Assembly (NCBI GenBank): GCA_002389265.1
Contig: DGOD01000119.1
Location: 1-20,978 of the forward strand
DNA length: 20,978 nucleotides
DNA from: Gammaproteobacteria bacterium UBA4475
GTDB taxonomy: Bacteria; Pseudomonadota; Gammaproteobacteria; Pseudomonadales; Azotimanducaceae
Direction of reading: 5' to 3'
The notes under the pieces were generated by a model that was not told the DNA's origin, did not search any database, and was given only the letters and a program-made list of their open reading frames with translations. The stretch's first letter is position 1. The number at the start of each line of letters is the position of its first letter. The translations under genes were made by a program, and so were the position numbers. Shown in pieces: positions 1 through 8,543 of this stretch.

Positions 1-38
1 GTTGGTACTCGTAGCCCTAATTGGGAGGCTCTGGCAAT

Positions 39-353
39 GGCCATGAAGAGTTTCAGAGATTGTTATTTTTAGATCATGAGTGCCTATTGTCGTATGCGGT
101 TGGATTGCCTATAGTGCGCAATGCAATTTACGCCTTCTTTTCATGCACAACATTCGCCAATGGGTGCGCACAGCTCATTTACAATCGGCATGGCGAGTAC
201 GCCTAGAGGCATGACGTTAGAGTGTGATTACCGCTGGGGCGCAGATGCGTTTCAAGCACTTGGATTGACGCTCAAAGTGCTGACTCCCTTTTTCTTGATT
301 CCTGCCCCTAATGTTGCAGGTCAGTCGACGCTTAAGTTTGCCAGTTGCCCTGC
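39..353 (+). repeat. Direct repeat copy 1: GH52 upstream region plus 5' coding end
   Basis: This stretch matches 2585-3067 by eye. The 82 bases before the ATG align without a gap (ggccat at 39 and at 2585; ATG at 121 and at 2667). The coding part also aligns, except that copy 1 lacks 168 bases, exactly 56 codons, between about 215 and 224. The match stops at about 353, inside a small perfect hairpin (CCTGCC-ccaa-GGCAGG, 349-364). The two copies lie in the same orientation and bracket the GH10 gene. Confidence 0.9.
51..81 (+). promoter_or_regulatory. AT-rich upstream element, copy 1
   Basis: The segment runs from TTTC (51) to TGAGT (81) and contains TTATTTTTA. It lies 40 bases before the ATG of the GH52 remnant and is the counterpart of 2597-2627 and, more loosely, 13111-13145. 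It is the most divergent of the three copies in its first third. If functional, it could drive the remnant and the GH10 gene behind it. Whether it is a promoter or an operator cannot be told from sequence alone. Confidence 0.4.
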
Positions 354-384
354 CCCAAGGCAGGTGACAGCGCCCCAAAAGTAA
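121..384 (+). pseudogene. Truncated GH52 beta-xylosidase remnant (87 codons)
   Basis: The reading frame starts MQFTPSFHAQHSPMGAHSS, nearly identical to the start of the intact GH52 protein at 2667. It then skips 56 codons in frame, resumes at the DYxWxxDAFQA region and follows the parent through STLKFASCPA. After that it diverges into a short unrelated tail ending at TAA (382-384). Neither GH52 catalytic carboxylate is included, so it cannot be an active xylosidase. It is still free of stop codons and ends 31 bases before the GH10 ATG, so it may be translated as a short leader. The likeliest origin is partial duplication of the GH52 gene followed by an internal deletion. Confidence 0.85.
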
Positions 385-415
385 ACCTCAACAAGTTTTA
401 TCAATCCCTCGCAAC

Positions 416-2392
416 ATGTCTTATATGTCCAAGCAAACATACAAAGTACTTACATTGCTATTGCTTTGCTCCATCCGCATACACTTGGTCGCCGCACCTC
501 TAGCCGAGGGCAAGGCGCGCTTTCTGGGTTGCAACTTCACCGACTCCAGCCAGCCGGGGCTAGTGGATTACTGGAATCAAACTGTCCCTGGCAACTACGG
601 TAAATGGGGCTCAGTCGAGCGCACCCGTGACGTCATGAATTGGACTAACCTGGACGAAGCATACAACGTGGCGCAGACTCAAGGGTTTCCTTTCCGCTAT
701 CATGTACTGATCTGGGGTAACCAGCAACCCAGTTGGATGGACACTCTTTCCAGCTCAGATCAACGAGCCGAAATCGAGGAATGGTTCGCCGCGGTGGCTA
801 CGCGGTATCCGGGAATCGACTACCTCGAGGTCGTGAACGAGCCGCTGAACGCCCCGCCAGATGGCAACAATGATAGAGCCAACTACATCGCCGCCCTCGG
901 TGGCACAGGGTCCAGCGGCTGGGAATGGGTGCTAGAATCCTTTCGCCTCGCGCGTCAATATTTCCCTGGAACTCAACTAGTACTCAATGAATACAACGTT
1001 ATACGCAATAACGACAATACCACCAACTACCTCGCCCTCATCGGGCTGCTCCAGGCTGAGGACCTCATCGACGTCATCGGCTTTCAGGGACACGCATTCA
1101 CGACTAACCCCGCATCCGTAGGTGCCATGACCACCAGCATCAACCGATTCGCAGCCACCGGCCTGCCTGTCATGGTGACTGAAATGGACATTGATGGCGC
1201 GGTATTCGTGGATCCCAACTGGATTCAGGACGACGCCCTGCAACTGTCCGAATACCAACGCGTGTTCCCCCTCTTTTGGGAACACCCCGCCATCGTCGGC
1301 GTTACCTTGTGGGGCTGGCGTCCCGGACTGTGGCGCGACACTGAAATGGCCTACCTACAGGACACTGACGGCACGGGGCGTCCCGCGCTGCAATGGCTCA
1401 GGCACTACGTGGCTGGGGAGGAACCGATCATGAGCTTCGAAGCCTATGCGACCATCCAGGGGTTGCTCGATAGTGAGCGCCTGATTGATGGCGACGCGGA
1501 TGGCGACACATTGTCCAACGGTCAGGAATACTTTGCTGGCACACGCTTTGATCACTTCGACCCGCCGCCGGGCAGATGGGATTTCGCACCCAGTTCTACG
1601 GAGATGGCATTACCAGTTTCCCCGCTGGTGGATGCGGGCAAGGTTTACATAGAGCGCAATGCCGTGGTATCGGACACCGGATGGCTCACTTCAGGCTCCT
1701 ACAACTGGGACACTCAGACCGCCACCAACACCACCTACTCGGGCCAAGAAAGCAAGGTGCGGAGATCCTTCGACACCGATATTGCTCAGTTCTTTGAGCC
1801 CGCTTTCGATAACGGTGATATCTTTTACGAAGCCAATATCGGTTGGGGCTCTGTCCGCTTTGAGTGTATTGAGGATAGAAAGGCCGCAGTAGCCCAATAT
1901 CGGGTCCATTCGGACGCAGCCTTGCTGGCCGAATTGACTGATGCCGTCGCCAACAATGGCACTGTCAGCTTCGACGTAACGATCCTAGCAGCAGACTACG
2001 ATCCGACAGACAGGCCTAGTCGGTTTGATCTCATCCTAGCGGGCAACACCTCCGTAGATGGTTTCAGCCCATCCATCGAAGTCGATCCTGGCTTTGATTT
2101 CTCAACCTTGCAGGCGGACGTTTCGCAGTCGGCTCACATCACGGTCAATATCGCCGACCTGAATTCTTTCACAGATATTGCCGGAAGCACTTACGTGCAA
2201 CTTGCCTTCGGATCATGGGTGCCCGCCGGTGAAATCATTGGCAATGCCGCCGCATCAGGGAAAATCGTCACCTTCTATATTGACAACCTGACTGTAGACG
2301 CTGTGCCAAATTCCGCCCCTCATATCAAGTTCAACGGCAGCGGCACAAGCGCCATACCCCAACGCTTCTACCGCCTTCGCTATGAGCAGTAA
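416..2392 (+). CDS. Secreted modular endo-1,4-beta-xylanase, GH10
   Basis: The predicted 658-aa protein hydrolyses internal beta-1,4 links of xylan outside the cytoplasm. Residues 1-27 look like a signal peptide ending near LVAAPLAEG; M1 or M4 (425) could be the start, and neither has a clear ribosome binding site. The GH10 barrel spans roughly residues 35-345. It shows HVLIWGNQQPSW, VVNEP with the acid/base E142, NEYN, GFQGHAF, VTEMDID with the nucleophile E256, and VTLWGW. A calcium-binding type segment DGDADGDTLSNGQEY follows at about 358-372. An unassigned beta-rich module (about 390-640) comes next, and the protein ends in RFYRLRYEQ. The typical N-terminal ENxMKW segment is not obvious. 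The gene lies between two direct copies of the GH52 5' region and may be transcribed from the first copy. A GH10 assignment is secure; the exact substrate is not. Confidence 0.92.
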   Translation: MSYMSKQTYKVLTLLLLCSIRIHLVAAPLAEGKARFLGCNFTDSSQPGLVDYWNQTVPGNYGKWGSVERTRDVMNWTNLDEAYNVAQTQGFPFRYHVLIWGNQQPSWMDTLSSSDQRAEIEEWFAAVATRYPGIDYLEVVNEPLNAPPDGNNDRANYIAALGGTGSSGWEWVLESFRLARQYFPGTQLVLNEYNVIRNNDNTTNYLALIGLLQAEDLIDVIGFQGHAFTTNPASVGAMTTSINRFAATGLPVMVTEMDIDGAVFVDPNWIQDDALQLSEYQRVFPLFWEHPAIVGVTLWGWRPGLWRDTEMAYLQDTDGTGRPALQWLRHYVAGEEPIMSFEAYATIQGLLDSERLIDGDADGDTLSNGQEYFAGTRFDHFDPPPGRWDFAPSSTEMALPVSPLVDAGKVYIERNAVVSDTGWLTSGSYNWDTQTATNTTYSGQESKVRRSFDTDIAQFFEPAFDNGDIFYEANIGWGSVRFECIEDRKAAVAQYRVHSDAALLAELTDAVANNGTVSFDVTILAADYDPTDRPSRFDLILAGNTSVDGFSPSIEVDPGFDFSTLQADVSQSAHITVNIADLNSFTDIAGSTYVQLAFGSWVPAGEIIGNAAASGKIVTFYIDNLTVDAVPNSAPHIKFNGSGTSAIPQRFYRLRYEQ

Positions 2393-2584
2393 TATCACGC
2401 AAAAGCTGATTCCTGCATTAGAGGACTTGGTGTTAGCATGCGTGTAGCTTTGAAGGCGGGCGTACTTGTTTTCAGCAATTGCAGCGCTAGAACAACTGTG
2501 TCTCAAGCAAGTTCATTTTTGTATCTTTTAATGGATGTTAATAATAGGGAATTTTTGTGCGCAATTTCCTTGAATCTTCGGATG

Positions 2585-3067
2585 GGCCATTAAGAGTTTC
2601 ATTAATTATTATTTTTAATTCATGAGTATTCATTGTTCAACGCCACTAGATTGCCTAGAATAGTGGATGCAATTTACGCCTTCTTTTCATGCGCAGCACT
2701 CGCCAATGGGCGCGCATAGCTCATTGACAATCGGCATGGCCGGGGCGCCTGGAGGCATGGCAATGGAGCGAGGTAGTCCCGCAGACAGTGCGGTTTTTAT
2801 TGGCTATAAAACCGCTTCAGGTCGCATTCATTCGATGCCCTTTTATCAGGGGGGTGATAACGATGCGGAGCGTTACAGCCAATCGAGCGCCGAAGGCGGA
2901 ACTAGTGCCTGCGTATTTGATGAGGCTGTGTTAGGGCGTGATTACTGCTGGGCGACGGATGCGTTTCAAGCGCCTGGCGTGACGCTCAACGTGCTGACTC
3001 CCTTTTTCTCGATTCCTGATCCTCTGGTTGCAGATCAGTCGACGCTTAAGTTTGCCAGTTGTCCTGC
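2585..3067 (+). repeat. Direct repeat copy 2: upstream region and 5' end of intact GH52 gene
   Basis: This is the full-length partner of 39-353. It includes 82 bases before the ATG and the first 134 codons of the intact GH52 gene, with the 168 bases that are missing from copy 1. Recombination between the two copies would remove the GH10 gene and leave a single GH52 gene. Confidence 0.9.
2597..2627 (+). promoter_or_regulatory. AT-rich upstream element, copy 2
   Basis: The core reads TTTCATTAATT followed by ATTATTTTTAATTCA and TGAGT, 40 bases before the GH52 ATG. The same words (TTTCATTAATT, TATTTTTAA, TCA, TGAGTAT) recur in order at 13111-13147 in the regulator/pilin divergent gap. Conservation against copy 1 and reuse at a distant gene suggest a promoter or regulator-binding site. 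No standard -35/-10 pair with good spacing is evident. Confidence 0.45.
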
Positions 3068-4799
3068 GACGTTCTTGAGCTTGATGATTGAGAATGATAG
3101 CGACGAGGACTGGGATGGATTTTTTGCATTAAAAAATGATAAATATTGGTCACCCTTGTCGAGTAGAGGCGAGGGGCAGTTACGCGGAGCTGTGAGCCGA
3201 GATTCTATGGGTTTTGCAACGGATGCTGAGGTTGAGGAATTTTGTGATTTTAGTGTCGATCGCGCGCTGGATGCGCAACATACGACACCCAATTTTTTAT
3301 TGGGTCCCGTGGCTGGCGTGCGCTTCAAAGTGGCTGCTGGCGAGCGCCGAGAAGTTCGGATTACACTCGGTTATTATGTATCAGGTGTTGCGACTTTTAA
3401 TCATACAGCGAGTTATTGGTATACGCAGTATTTTGATAACATTGAGTCTGTTTTCTCATATGCGGTAGAGCATTTTGATGCGTACGCCAAAGAGGCACAG
3501 ATTCGTGATGCTGAGCTACTGGCATCTGGATTAACGGATGCACAGCAATTCATGATCGCGCATTCCACGCGCAGTTATTATGGATCAACGCAGTGGCTCG
3601 TCGATCCCGATGGAAAGCCTTTGTGGGTGGTAAATGAAGGTGAGTATTTGATGATGAATACGCTTGATTTGACCGTCGATATGCTGTTCTTCGAATTACG
3701 TTTTAACCCCTGGACAGTACGCAATGTATTGAACCAATTCGTAAGCCGATATTCGTATGAGGATGAAATATTTTCTCCCGAGGCACCAGAGACTCTGTTG
3801 CCCGGCGGAATTTCCTTCGCGCATGACATGGGTGTAGCCAATCACTTTAGTCCGGAGGGCTATTCTAGTTATGAGTGTAGTGGTTTGGACCGGCTCTGCT
3901 TTTCATACATGACCTGCGAGCAGTTGACCAACTGGGTGCTGTGCGCGGGCGTGTATGTAGCCAAGACTAAGGATCTGGAGTTCGCGAGAAAGCACACGGA
4001 TGTGTTAACGCGCTGCTTTGATAGTTTGTTGCGTCGTGACCATCCAGAGCCTGAGCACCGCAATGGTCTGATGAGCTACGAAAGCTCGCGGACTAAGGGC
4101 GGCGGTGAGATCACGACTTACGACTCACTAGACCATTCCCTCGGGCAGGCGCGTGACAATATTTACCTCGGCGGAAAATGCTGGGCGTCTTACTTAGCCC
4201 TGGAATACATTTTCAATGCCTTAGGTGATTCTCAGCTCGCTGAATCGTGCCATGCTGCTGCGTTGCGTTGTAGTGAAACCTTGGCAAATGCTTTTAGTGA
4301 ATCAGACGGCTTTATACCTGCTGTGTTAGATGGCGAAAATAGCAGCGCCATTATCCCCGCCGCGGAAGCGTTAGTTTATCCGTGGGAGATGGGCATTCGA
4401 GATGCGATCGCCGAGGATGGAGCTTACGGACCTTATATTGGTGTGTTGAAGCGCCATTTGATTGGCATTTTGAAGCCCGGAATTTGCCTCTATGCCGATG
4501 GTGCATGGAAGTTGTCCAGTAGTGCCGATAATTCTTGGATGAGTAAAATTTGCCTGAATCAGTATGTGGTTCGTGAAATATTAGGCATTAGCTATGAGGG
4601 TGAGGACCGTGCGGATGCAGCCCATGTCCAATGGCAGGTCGAAGGGTCGAAATTTTATGCATGCTCGGATCAGTTTACTTCCGGCAAGCCGATTGGTAGC
4701 TTGTATTATCCGCGCATTGTGACGAGTTTACTGTGGATGTCAGAAAGTCGGTTCGCTTGCGCAACAGAGGTTGCTCAAGTCGCTACGACCACTCAATAA
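2667..4799 (+). CDS. Beta-xylosidase, GH52
   Basis: The 710-aa protein is predicted to release xylose from the non-reducing ends of xylo-oligosaccharides. It matches the usual GH52 length of about 700 aa. Visible family landmarks are the N-terminal HxxHSPxGAxxSxTxG, RSYYGSTQW, WVVNEGEYLMMNTLDLTVD with the probable nucleophile E324, and EITTYDSLDHSLGQARDN. That last segment holds the catalytic acid/base aspartate, probably D486 or the nearby D489. Further matches are GISFAHDMGVANHFS, the CEQLTNWVLCAGVY segment and ADAAHVQW. It has no signal peptide, consistent with a cytoplasmic enzyme acting on imported oligosaccharides made by the upstream GH10. It is more AT-rich than the GH10 gene. The start is fixed by the family's N-terminal motif and by the remnant copy at 121. 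Confidence 0.95.
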   Translation: MQFTPSFHAQHSPMGAHSSLTIGMAGAPGGMAMERGSPADSAVFIGYKTASGRIHSMPFYQGGDNDAERYSQSSAEGGTSACVFDEAVLGRDYCWATDAFQAPGVTLNVLTPFFSIPDPLVADQSTLKFASCPATFLSLMIENDSDEDWDGFFALKNDKYWSPLSSRGEGQLRGAVSRDSMGFATDAEVEEFCDFSVDRALDAQHTTPNFLLGPVAGVRFKVAAGERREVRITLGYYVSGVATFNHTASYWYTQYFDNIESVFSYAVEHFDAYAKEAQIRDAELLASGLTDAQQFMIAHSTRSYYGSTQWLVDPDGKPLWVVNEGEYLMMNTLDLTVDMLFFELRFNPWTVRNVLNQFVSRYSYEDEIFSPEAPETLLPGGISFAHDMGVANHFSPEGYSSYECSGLDRLCFSYMTCEQLTNWVLCAGVYVAKTKDLEFARKHTDVLTRCFDSLLRRDHPEPEHRNGLMSYESSRTKGGGEITTYDSLDHSLGQARDNIYLGGKCWASYLALEYIFNALGDSQLAESCHAAALRCSETLANAFSESDGFIPAVLDGENSSAIIPAAEALVYPWEMGIRDAIAEDGAYGPYIGVLKRHLIGILKPGICLYADGAWKLSSSADNSWMSKICLNQYVVREILGISYEGEDRADAAHVQWQVEGSKFYACSDQFTSGKPIGSLYYPRIVTSLLWMSESRFACATEVAQVATTTQ

Positions 4800-5367
4800 C
4801 AGAGGTGCCTCATTTCACTCAAAGCCTTTCTGTCTGCTAGAAAGTTGGTTTTAGTCTAAGCGATGTCAGCGCCAACTTTGCTTTTCATCTCCGAATGATT
4901 TGCTCGTTTTACGTGGATGTGTTCAGGGTGACCCCGTCAGCTGCAGTGGATATTGATCCATTTGGCCAAGTTCAATATACTGGATTTTATGGGATCTATG
5001 ATGTGACAGTTAAATTGGACGACATCGAATTGACCGCGGAATTTGAATGACTACCAGGCGGAACAAGGGCGGTTTCACTGATGCTAATACTCGTCGCTGA
5101 ATCATCATTTCCCCTACTGCACTTGGGCTTGTTGTGGGTTTATAAGGTAGAGTTTTCTGCGGTCGTGAGCCTATTTGGATCCTGACATTATTTTAGCCAG
5201 CAAACTCATTTCAGTGGTTGGTTTCACTTTCCATCATATCGGCGTCATTTATCGCAGTATGCTGAATCCTTAATCCTGTGTTATGGTAAAAGTTAACTAT
5301 TGCCGACTGCTACAGTCACGACATCTACCTTAATCCGACATGCAGAGCGCCGCATGCACCCGAAACA
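4800..5367. other. 568-bp gap with a possible GH10 remnant and weak hairpin
   Basis: The gap between GH52 and the first sulfatase holds no full gene. A weak hairpin (CTTTCT...AGAAAG, 4826-4844, loop of 7) follows GH52 but lacks a solid T-run. Positions 4841-5050 contain an open frame described separately. From 5051 to 5367 no coding signal is visible. This last part must contain the promoter of the downstream sulfatase, but no clear -35/-10 pair stands out. Confidence 0.5.
4841..5050 (+). pseudogene. Possible C-terminal remnant of a second GH10 xylanase
   Basis: An open frame runs from just after a stop at 4838 to TGA at 5048-5050; the only internal ATG is at 4895, giving 51 aa. Its last part reads DIDPFGQVQYTGFYGIYDVT and then ends LTAEFE. 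This resembles the common tail of simple GH10 xylanases, D.dG.v.frGFyGdYevtv...dG...aeF, which packs beside the barrel. The rest of such an enzyme is absent. It does not match the tail of the GH10 gene in this window, so it would derive from a different xylanase gene. An alternative is a chance open frame; the motif match makes that less likely. Confidence 0.5.
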
Positions 5368-8300
5368 ATGTTAGCATTACCCCGAGTATTTAACTTCTTA
5401 ATATTGATATCGCTTTCGTCCGCGGTCGCGCAGGCGCTGACAGTCGGCGCGTATTGGGCGTTTCAGACAGAGCAAGACCCGGGAGATACTTTTTCTGAAG
5501 TGGTAAATGTCGCTAATTGGGCGAATGGAACAGCGTCATTTTCTTATAGCGGCAGTCGCAAAACGGATTTCACTAATTTTGGCTTAGGTTATACTGCATA
5601 CGATGGATCAGTGTGGGCTCGAGGAAAAGCGCTCGGATGGAATACGAATGCCGCTTCGTCGACGAGTAACACTTTTCAAGTTAGCCTGGATACTACGGGG
5701 GTTGAAGGTATCTCAGTGCGTTTTAAATATCGCCTCAACGGAGTGCAGAGCAGCGCGGGTTTGGTTGAGGCCTTAAGCAATTTCGAATACAGTGTCGACG
5801 GCGGCGGCTTTATCGCTGTGCCGGGAGTCAGCCTGGCGCTCAATAATAATGACAATTATAATAATGAATGGAGTGCAGATTTAAATGCAGTTACTGCGAT
5901 TGAGAATGCAGGATCCATTACCTTGCGTTGGACATTTCCAGACCTAATTCAAACCATTGGGGCGCAAATTCGAGTCGATGATCTTGAGTTAGTTGGTTTG
6001 TACGATTCGGTCAATTATACGAACTCGAGCAGCGCGGTGCTTGAGCTCCGGACTCAGGTTAAGGCCTATACGCCGAGCACCTTTTCTGCCAGTACTGTCA
6101 GTTATAATTTGTCTGGTGTCGATGCGGATGACTTTGAAATTTCAACGAGTGGTGTCCTAACCTTCAAAACTGCGCCAGTCTATGTAAGTCAGTCGTCGTA
6201 TACCGTGGTGGTTGAAATGACAGACGCGCAAGATGCTTCTAAGGTCGAGCATGAAACTGTGACGGTGACGATTCTTAAGAGTGCTGCAATCACCAGCCGA
6301 GAGCGTCATCACCCTGCGGGGCAGTATAATGTTCTTTTCATTCCGATCGATGATCTGCGCCCGTTGCTCAATGTCTACGGCGAAGACGATCCACTTAAGC
6401 CGATTACAATTGATGGGGAATCAGGCACACCCAATTTTGACCGACTGGCTGCATCTGGAGTGACCTTCCTGAATGCCCACTGCCAGCAAGCAATTTGTAC
6501 CGCATCGCGAGCATCGTTCCTGACTGGCTTGCGTCCGGATACAACGCGTAATTGGGCTCTTTCTACCCGCTTCCGTGAGGTCATGCCAAATGTAGTGACA
6601 CTACCTGAACACTTTAAGAACAATGGTTACGTAACATATGGAGTGGGCAAAGTCTTTCATGGCCAGTCGTCCGATCACCAAGATGATGACCACAACTCGG
6701 GTGCCGACTCATGGAGCGAAGGTTGGCATAATCCCAGTGATGGTCGTTTTAACTTTTATGAAAGAGGGGACAATCCGAACGTTTGGAATACTTGGAACAA
6801 AGCCGCGATGGCAGACGCAAGTAGTGTCTCCGCGACAGATGTGGGTGAATACAAACGAGATGGTGTTACAACGATTGAAGACAGTGATTACAAAGACGGT
6901 CGCGCTGCCGAGTTGGCGATCGAGAAAATCGCTGAGTATGCACTCAATGGCACTCGCTTCTTTATGGGCTTAGGCTTTCAAAAGCCACACCTGCCCTTCA
7001 ATGCACCGAAAGACTATTGGGATCTATATGATCCCAGCGCGATTGATATGAGTAATTATTTGGGCACAAGAAGCATGCCCACTGGTGCGAACTCTTTTAC
7101 TGCACCCTATGGAGGCGAGCCATCCTCTTATGGCGATGGTGAGACTTATTTACCGACGGTTGAAGAGCCTGACCTCAGTATTTTCTTTAATGATAGAATG
7201 CCAAATGTGGATTCCGCAAGACACCTCATACATGGTTACATGGCCTGTGTTTCTTTCATCGATGCGCAGTTGGGGAAAGTATTAGATGCCCTCAAAGATC
7301 CCAACGGTGATGGGTCGGATGCAGACTCCATTGCCGATAATACGATCGTAATTTTATTTGGTGACCACGGCTTCCACCTAGGCGACCACGGCGCATTTTG
7401 GGCGAAGCACAGTAATTTCGAAGTTTCCACGCGCGTACCTTTTATCATTCGCTCCCCCGGGATTAGCGCTTTGGGAACAGCTGGAACAATGACCAATGCA
7501 CCAGTTGAATTGGTGGATGTTTTTCCCACACTGCTCGATCTCTGCAGCTTACCAATTCCTGACGAAACGACCAGTATTGCAGATGATATTATTCGTTATC
7601 AGATTTTGGAAGGTACCACATTGCTACCTCTATTAGAAGATACTCAGCAACCTTGGAAATTAGGCGCCTTTAGTCAGTATCAACGAAATATTTCGTACAA
7701 ACCCAGTTATGATTCGAATCCGCTCTCAGCTGCTGGTCCAGGTAAGGGGATGGGATACAGTATTCGTACGGATCGTTACAGGTATACTGAATGGTGGCGC
7801 ACAAACGGGGACTATGGGGCATTTAATGGTTCTTCTTCACAACCGTATGACCCAGACGCCAGTCAAGTCGTTGCCAATCAAGCTAGCTTCGTCGAGCTAT
7901 ACGATTACCAGAACGACCCCCTCGAGACAGAAAATCTAGCTTATACGCAAGCGACTGCGCATGCGGCACTGATCACTGAGTTGCAGGCACTACTACATGA
8001 TTCTGATAATAGTGATTATGTGGGCGATGGCTGGAAAAAGGATTTACAGAGCTCTCCATACAATGCCCCCGCTAGCTATCCGGTGACGAAGTCGCAATGG
8101 ATAACGCTGCACCAGACTCCTGGGCATACTGCCGCGGATCTCGTCGATACTGAGGATCCCGACCACGATGGCATTCCTAATCTTTTGGAATATGCCATGG
8201 GTACGCATCCGTTTGAACACAATCCTGCCCAAGTCTCGATGAGTGATTCAGCCGGCGCTATAGCGATCCAATATCCAGAAGTGACAACTCGAGGCGACGT

Positions 8301-8460
8301 TTCGTTGATACCAGAGACCAGCGCATCGCTACAAACCCCCGCTTGGTCAGCAGTCAGTACGACCACGACAAATACTGTCGGCGCGAAGCGCATGCAAGAA
8401 GCGTCATTGACGACTGCAGGTGGAACAGGATTCCTCAGGCTGCGTGCCGTCGAAGAGTAG
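5368..8460 (+). CDS. Secreted multidomain sulfatase, iduronate-2-sulfatase-like (S1 family)
   Basis: The 1030-aa protein should cleave a sulfate ester from a polysaccharide or oligosaccharide. A signal peptide occupies about residues 1-22. Residues 25-215 form a beta-sandwich type domain (TTGVEGISVRFKYRL, FEYSVDGGGF, IRVDDLELVG), and 216-305 a cadherin-like domain (YNLSGVDADDFEI...GVLTF). The sulfatase domain runs from about 318 to 890. It has the metal-binding IDDLRP and the C-T-A-S-R maturation motif, with C377 predicted to become formylglycine. It also has GFQKPHLPFNAPKDYWDLYD, FGDHGFHLGDHG (D666) and AKHSNFEVSTRVP, all typical of iduronate-2-sulfatase relatives. A calcium-binding type segment DPDHDGIPNLLEYAMGT (930-946) leads to a C-terminal beta module ending GFLRLRAVEE. 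There is no PEP-CTERM tail. The next sulfatase starts 83 bp downstream, so the two may be co-transcribed. The exact sulfated sugar cannot be deduced. Confidence 0.92.
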   Translation: MLALPRVFNFLILISLSSAVAQALTVGAYWAFQTEQDPGDTFSEVVNVANWANGTASFSYSGSRKTDFTNFGLGYTAYDGSVWARGKALGWNTNAASSTSNTFQVSLDTTGVEGISVRFKYRLNGVQSSAGLVEALSNFEYSVDGGGFIAVPGVSLALNNNDNYNNEWSADLNAVTAIENAGSITLRWTFPDLIQTIGAQIRVDDLELVGLYDSVNYTNSSSAVLELRTQVKAYTPSTFSASTVSYNLSGVDADDFEISTSGVLTFKTAPVYVSQSSYTVVVEMTDAQDASKVEHETVTVTILKSAAITSRERHHPAGQYNVLFIPIDDLRPLLNVYGEDDPLKPITIDGESGTPNFDRLAASGVTFLNAHCQQAICTASRASFLTGLRPDTTRNWALSTRFREVMPNVVTLPEHFKNNGYVTYGVGKVFHGQSSDHQDDDHNSGADSWSEGWHNPSDGRFNFYERGDNPNVWNTWNKAAMADASSVSATDVGEYKRDGVTTIEDSDYKDGRAAELAIEKIAEYALNGTRFFMGLGFQKPHLPFNAPKDYWDLYDPSAIDMSNYLGTRSMPTGANSFTAPYGGEPSSYGDGETYLPTVEEPDLSIFFNDRMPNVDSARHLIHGYMACVSFIDAQLGKVLDALKDPNGDGSDADSIADNTIVILFGDHGFHLGDHGAFWAKHSNFEVSTRVPFIIRSPGISALGTAGTMTNAPVELVDVFPTLLDLCSLPIPDETTSIADDIIRYQILEGTTLLPLLEDTQQPWKLGAFSQYQRNISYKPSYDSNPLSAAGPGKGMGYSIRTDRYRYTEWWRTNGDYGAFNGSSSQPYDPDASQVVANQASFVELYDYQNDPLETENLAYTQATAHAALITELQALLHDSDNSDYVGDGWKKDLQSSPYNAPASYPVTKSQWITLHQTPGHTAADLVDTEDPDHDGIPNLLEYAMGTHPFEHNPAQVSMSDSAGAIAIQYPEVTTRGDVSLIPETSASLQTPAWSAVSTTTTNTVGAKRMQEASLTTAGGTGFLRLRAVEE

Positions 8461-8488
8461 CCGTTTAATGGGCAAAAATACATGTACT

Positions 8489-8520
8489 CGTAGATTTAAA
8501 ACAGCCTACGACAATTTTTT
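8489..8520 (+). terminator. Weak terminator-like hairpin
   Basis: CGTAG (8489-8493) and CTACG (8506-8510) form a 5-bp stem with a 12-base loop, followed by acaa and then six T. The stem is short and the loop long, so termination, if any, would be partial; read-through into the next sulfatase is plausible. Confidence 0.25.
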
Positions 8521-8543
8521 TGATAAAACTAAAAACGAACAGA

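Noticed and set aside
349..364. Perfect small hairpin CCTGCC-ccaa-GGCAGG read as a terminator
   Set aside because: No T-run follows, and it lies inside the remnant's open frame. It marks the end of the repeat rather than a terminator.
4826..4844. CTTTCT/AGAAAG hairpin after GH52 as a terminator
   Set aside because: The stem is short and AT-rich and is followed by ttggtttta rather than a T-run; support is too weak.
8076..8483. 135-codon minus-strand open frame over the end of the first sulfatase
   Set aside because: It is antisense to a conserved calcium-segment and tail module and has no motif of its own.
8520..8543. In-frame TTG start 24 bases upstream for the second sulfatase
   Set aside because: It adds a short Lys/Asn/Arg stretch before a clean signal peptide, and ATG 8544 is the better start. 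No ribosome binding site supports the TTG.
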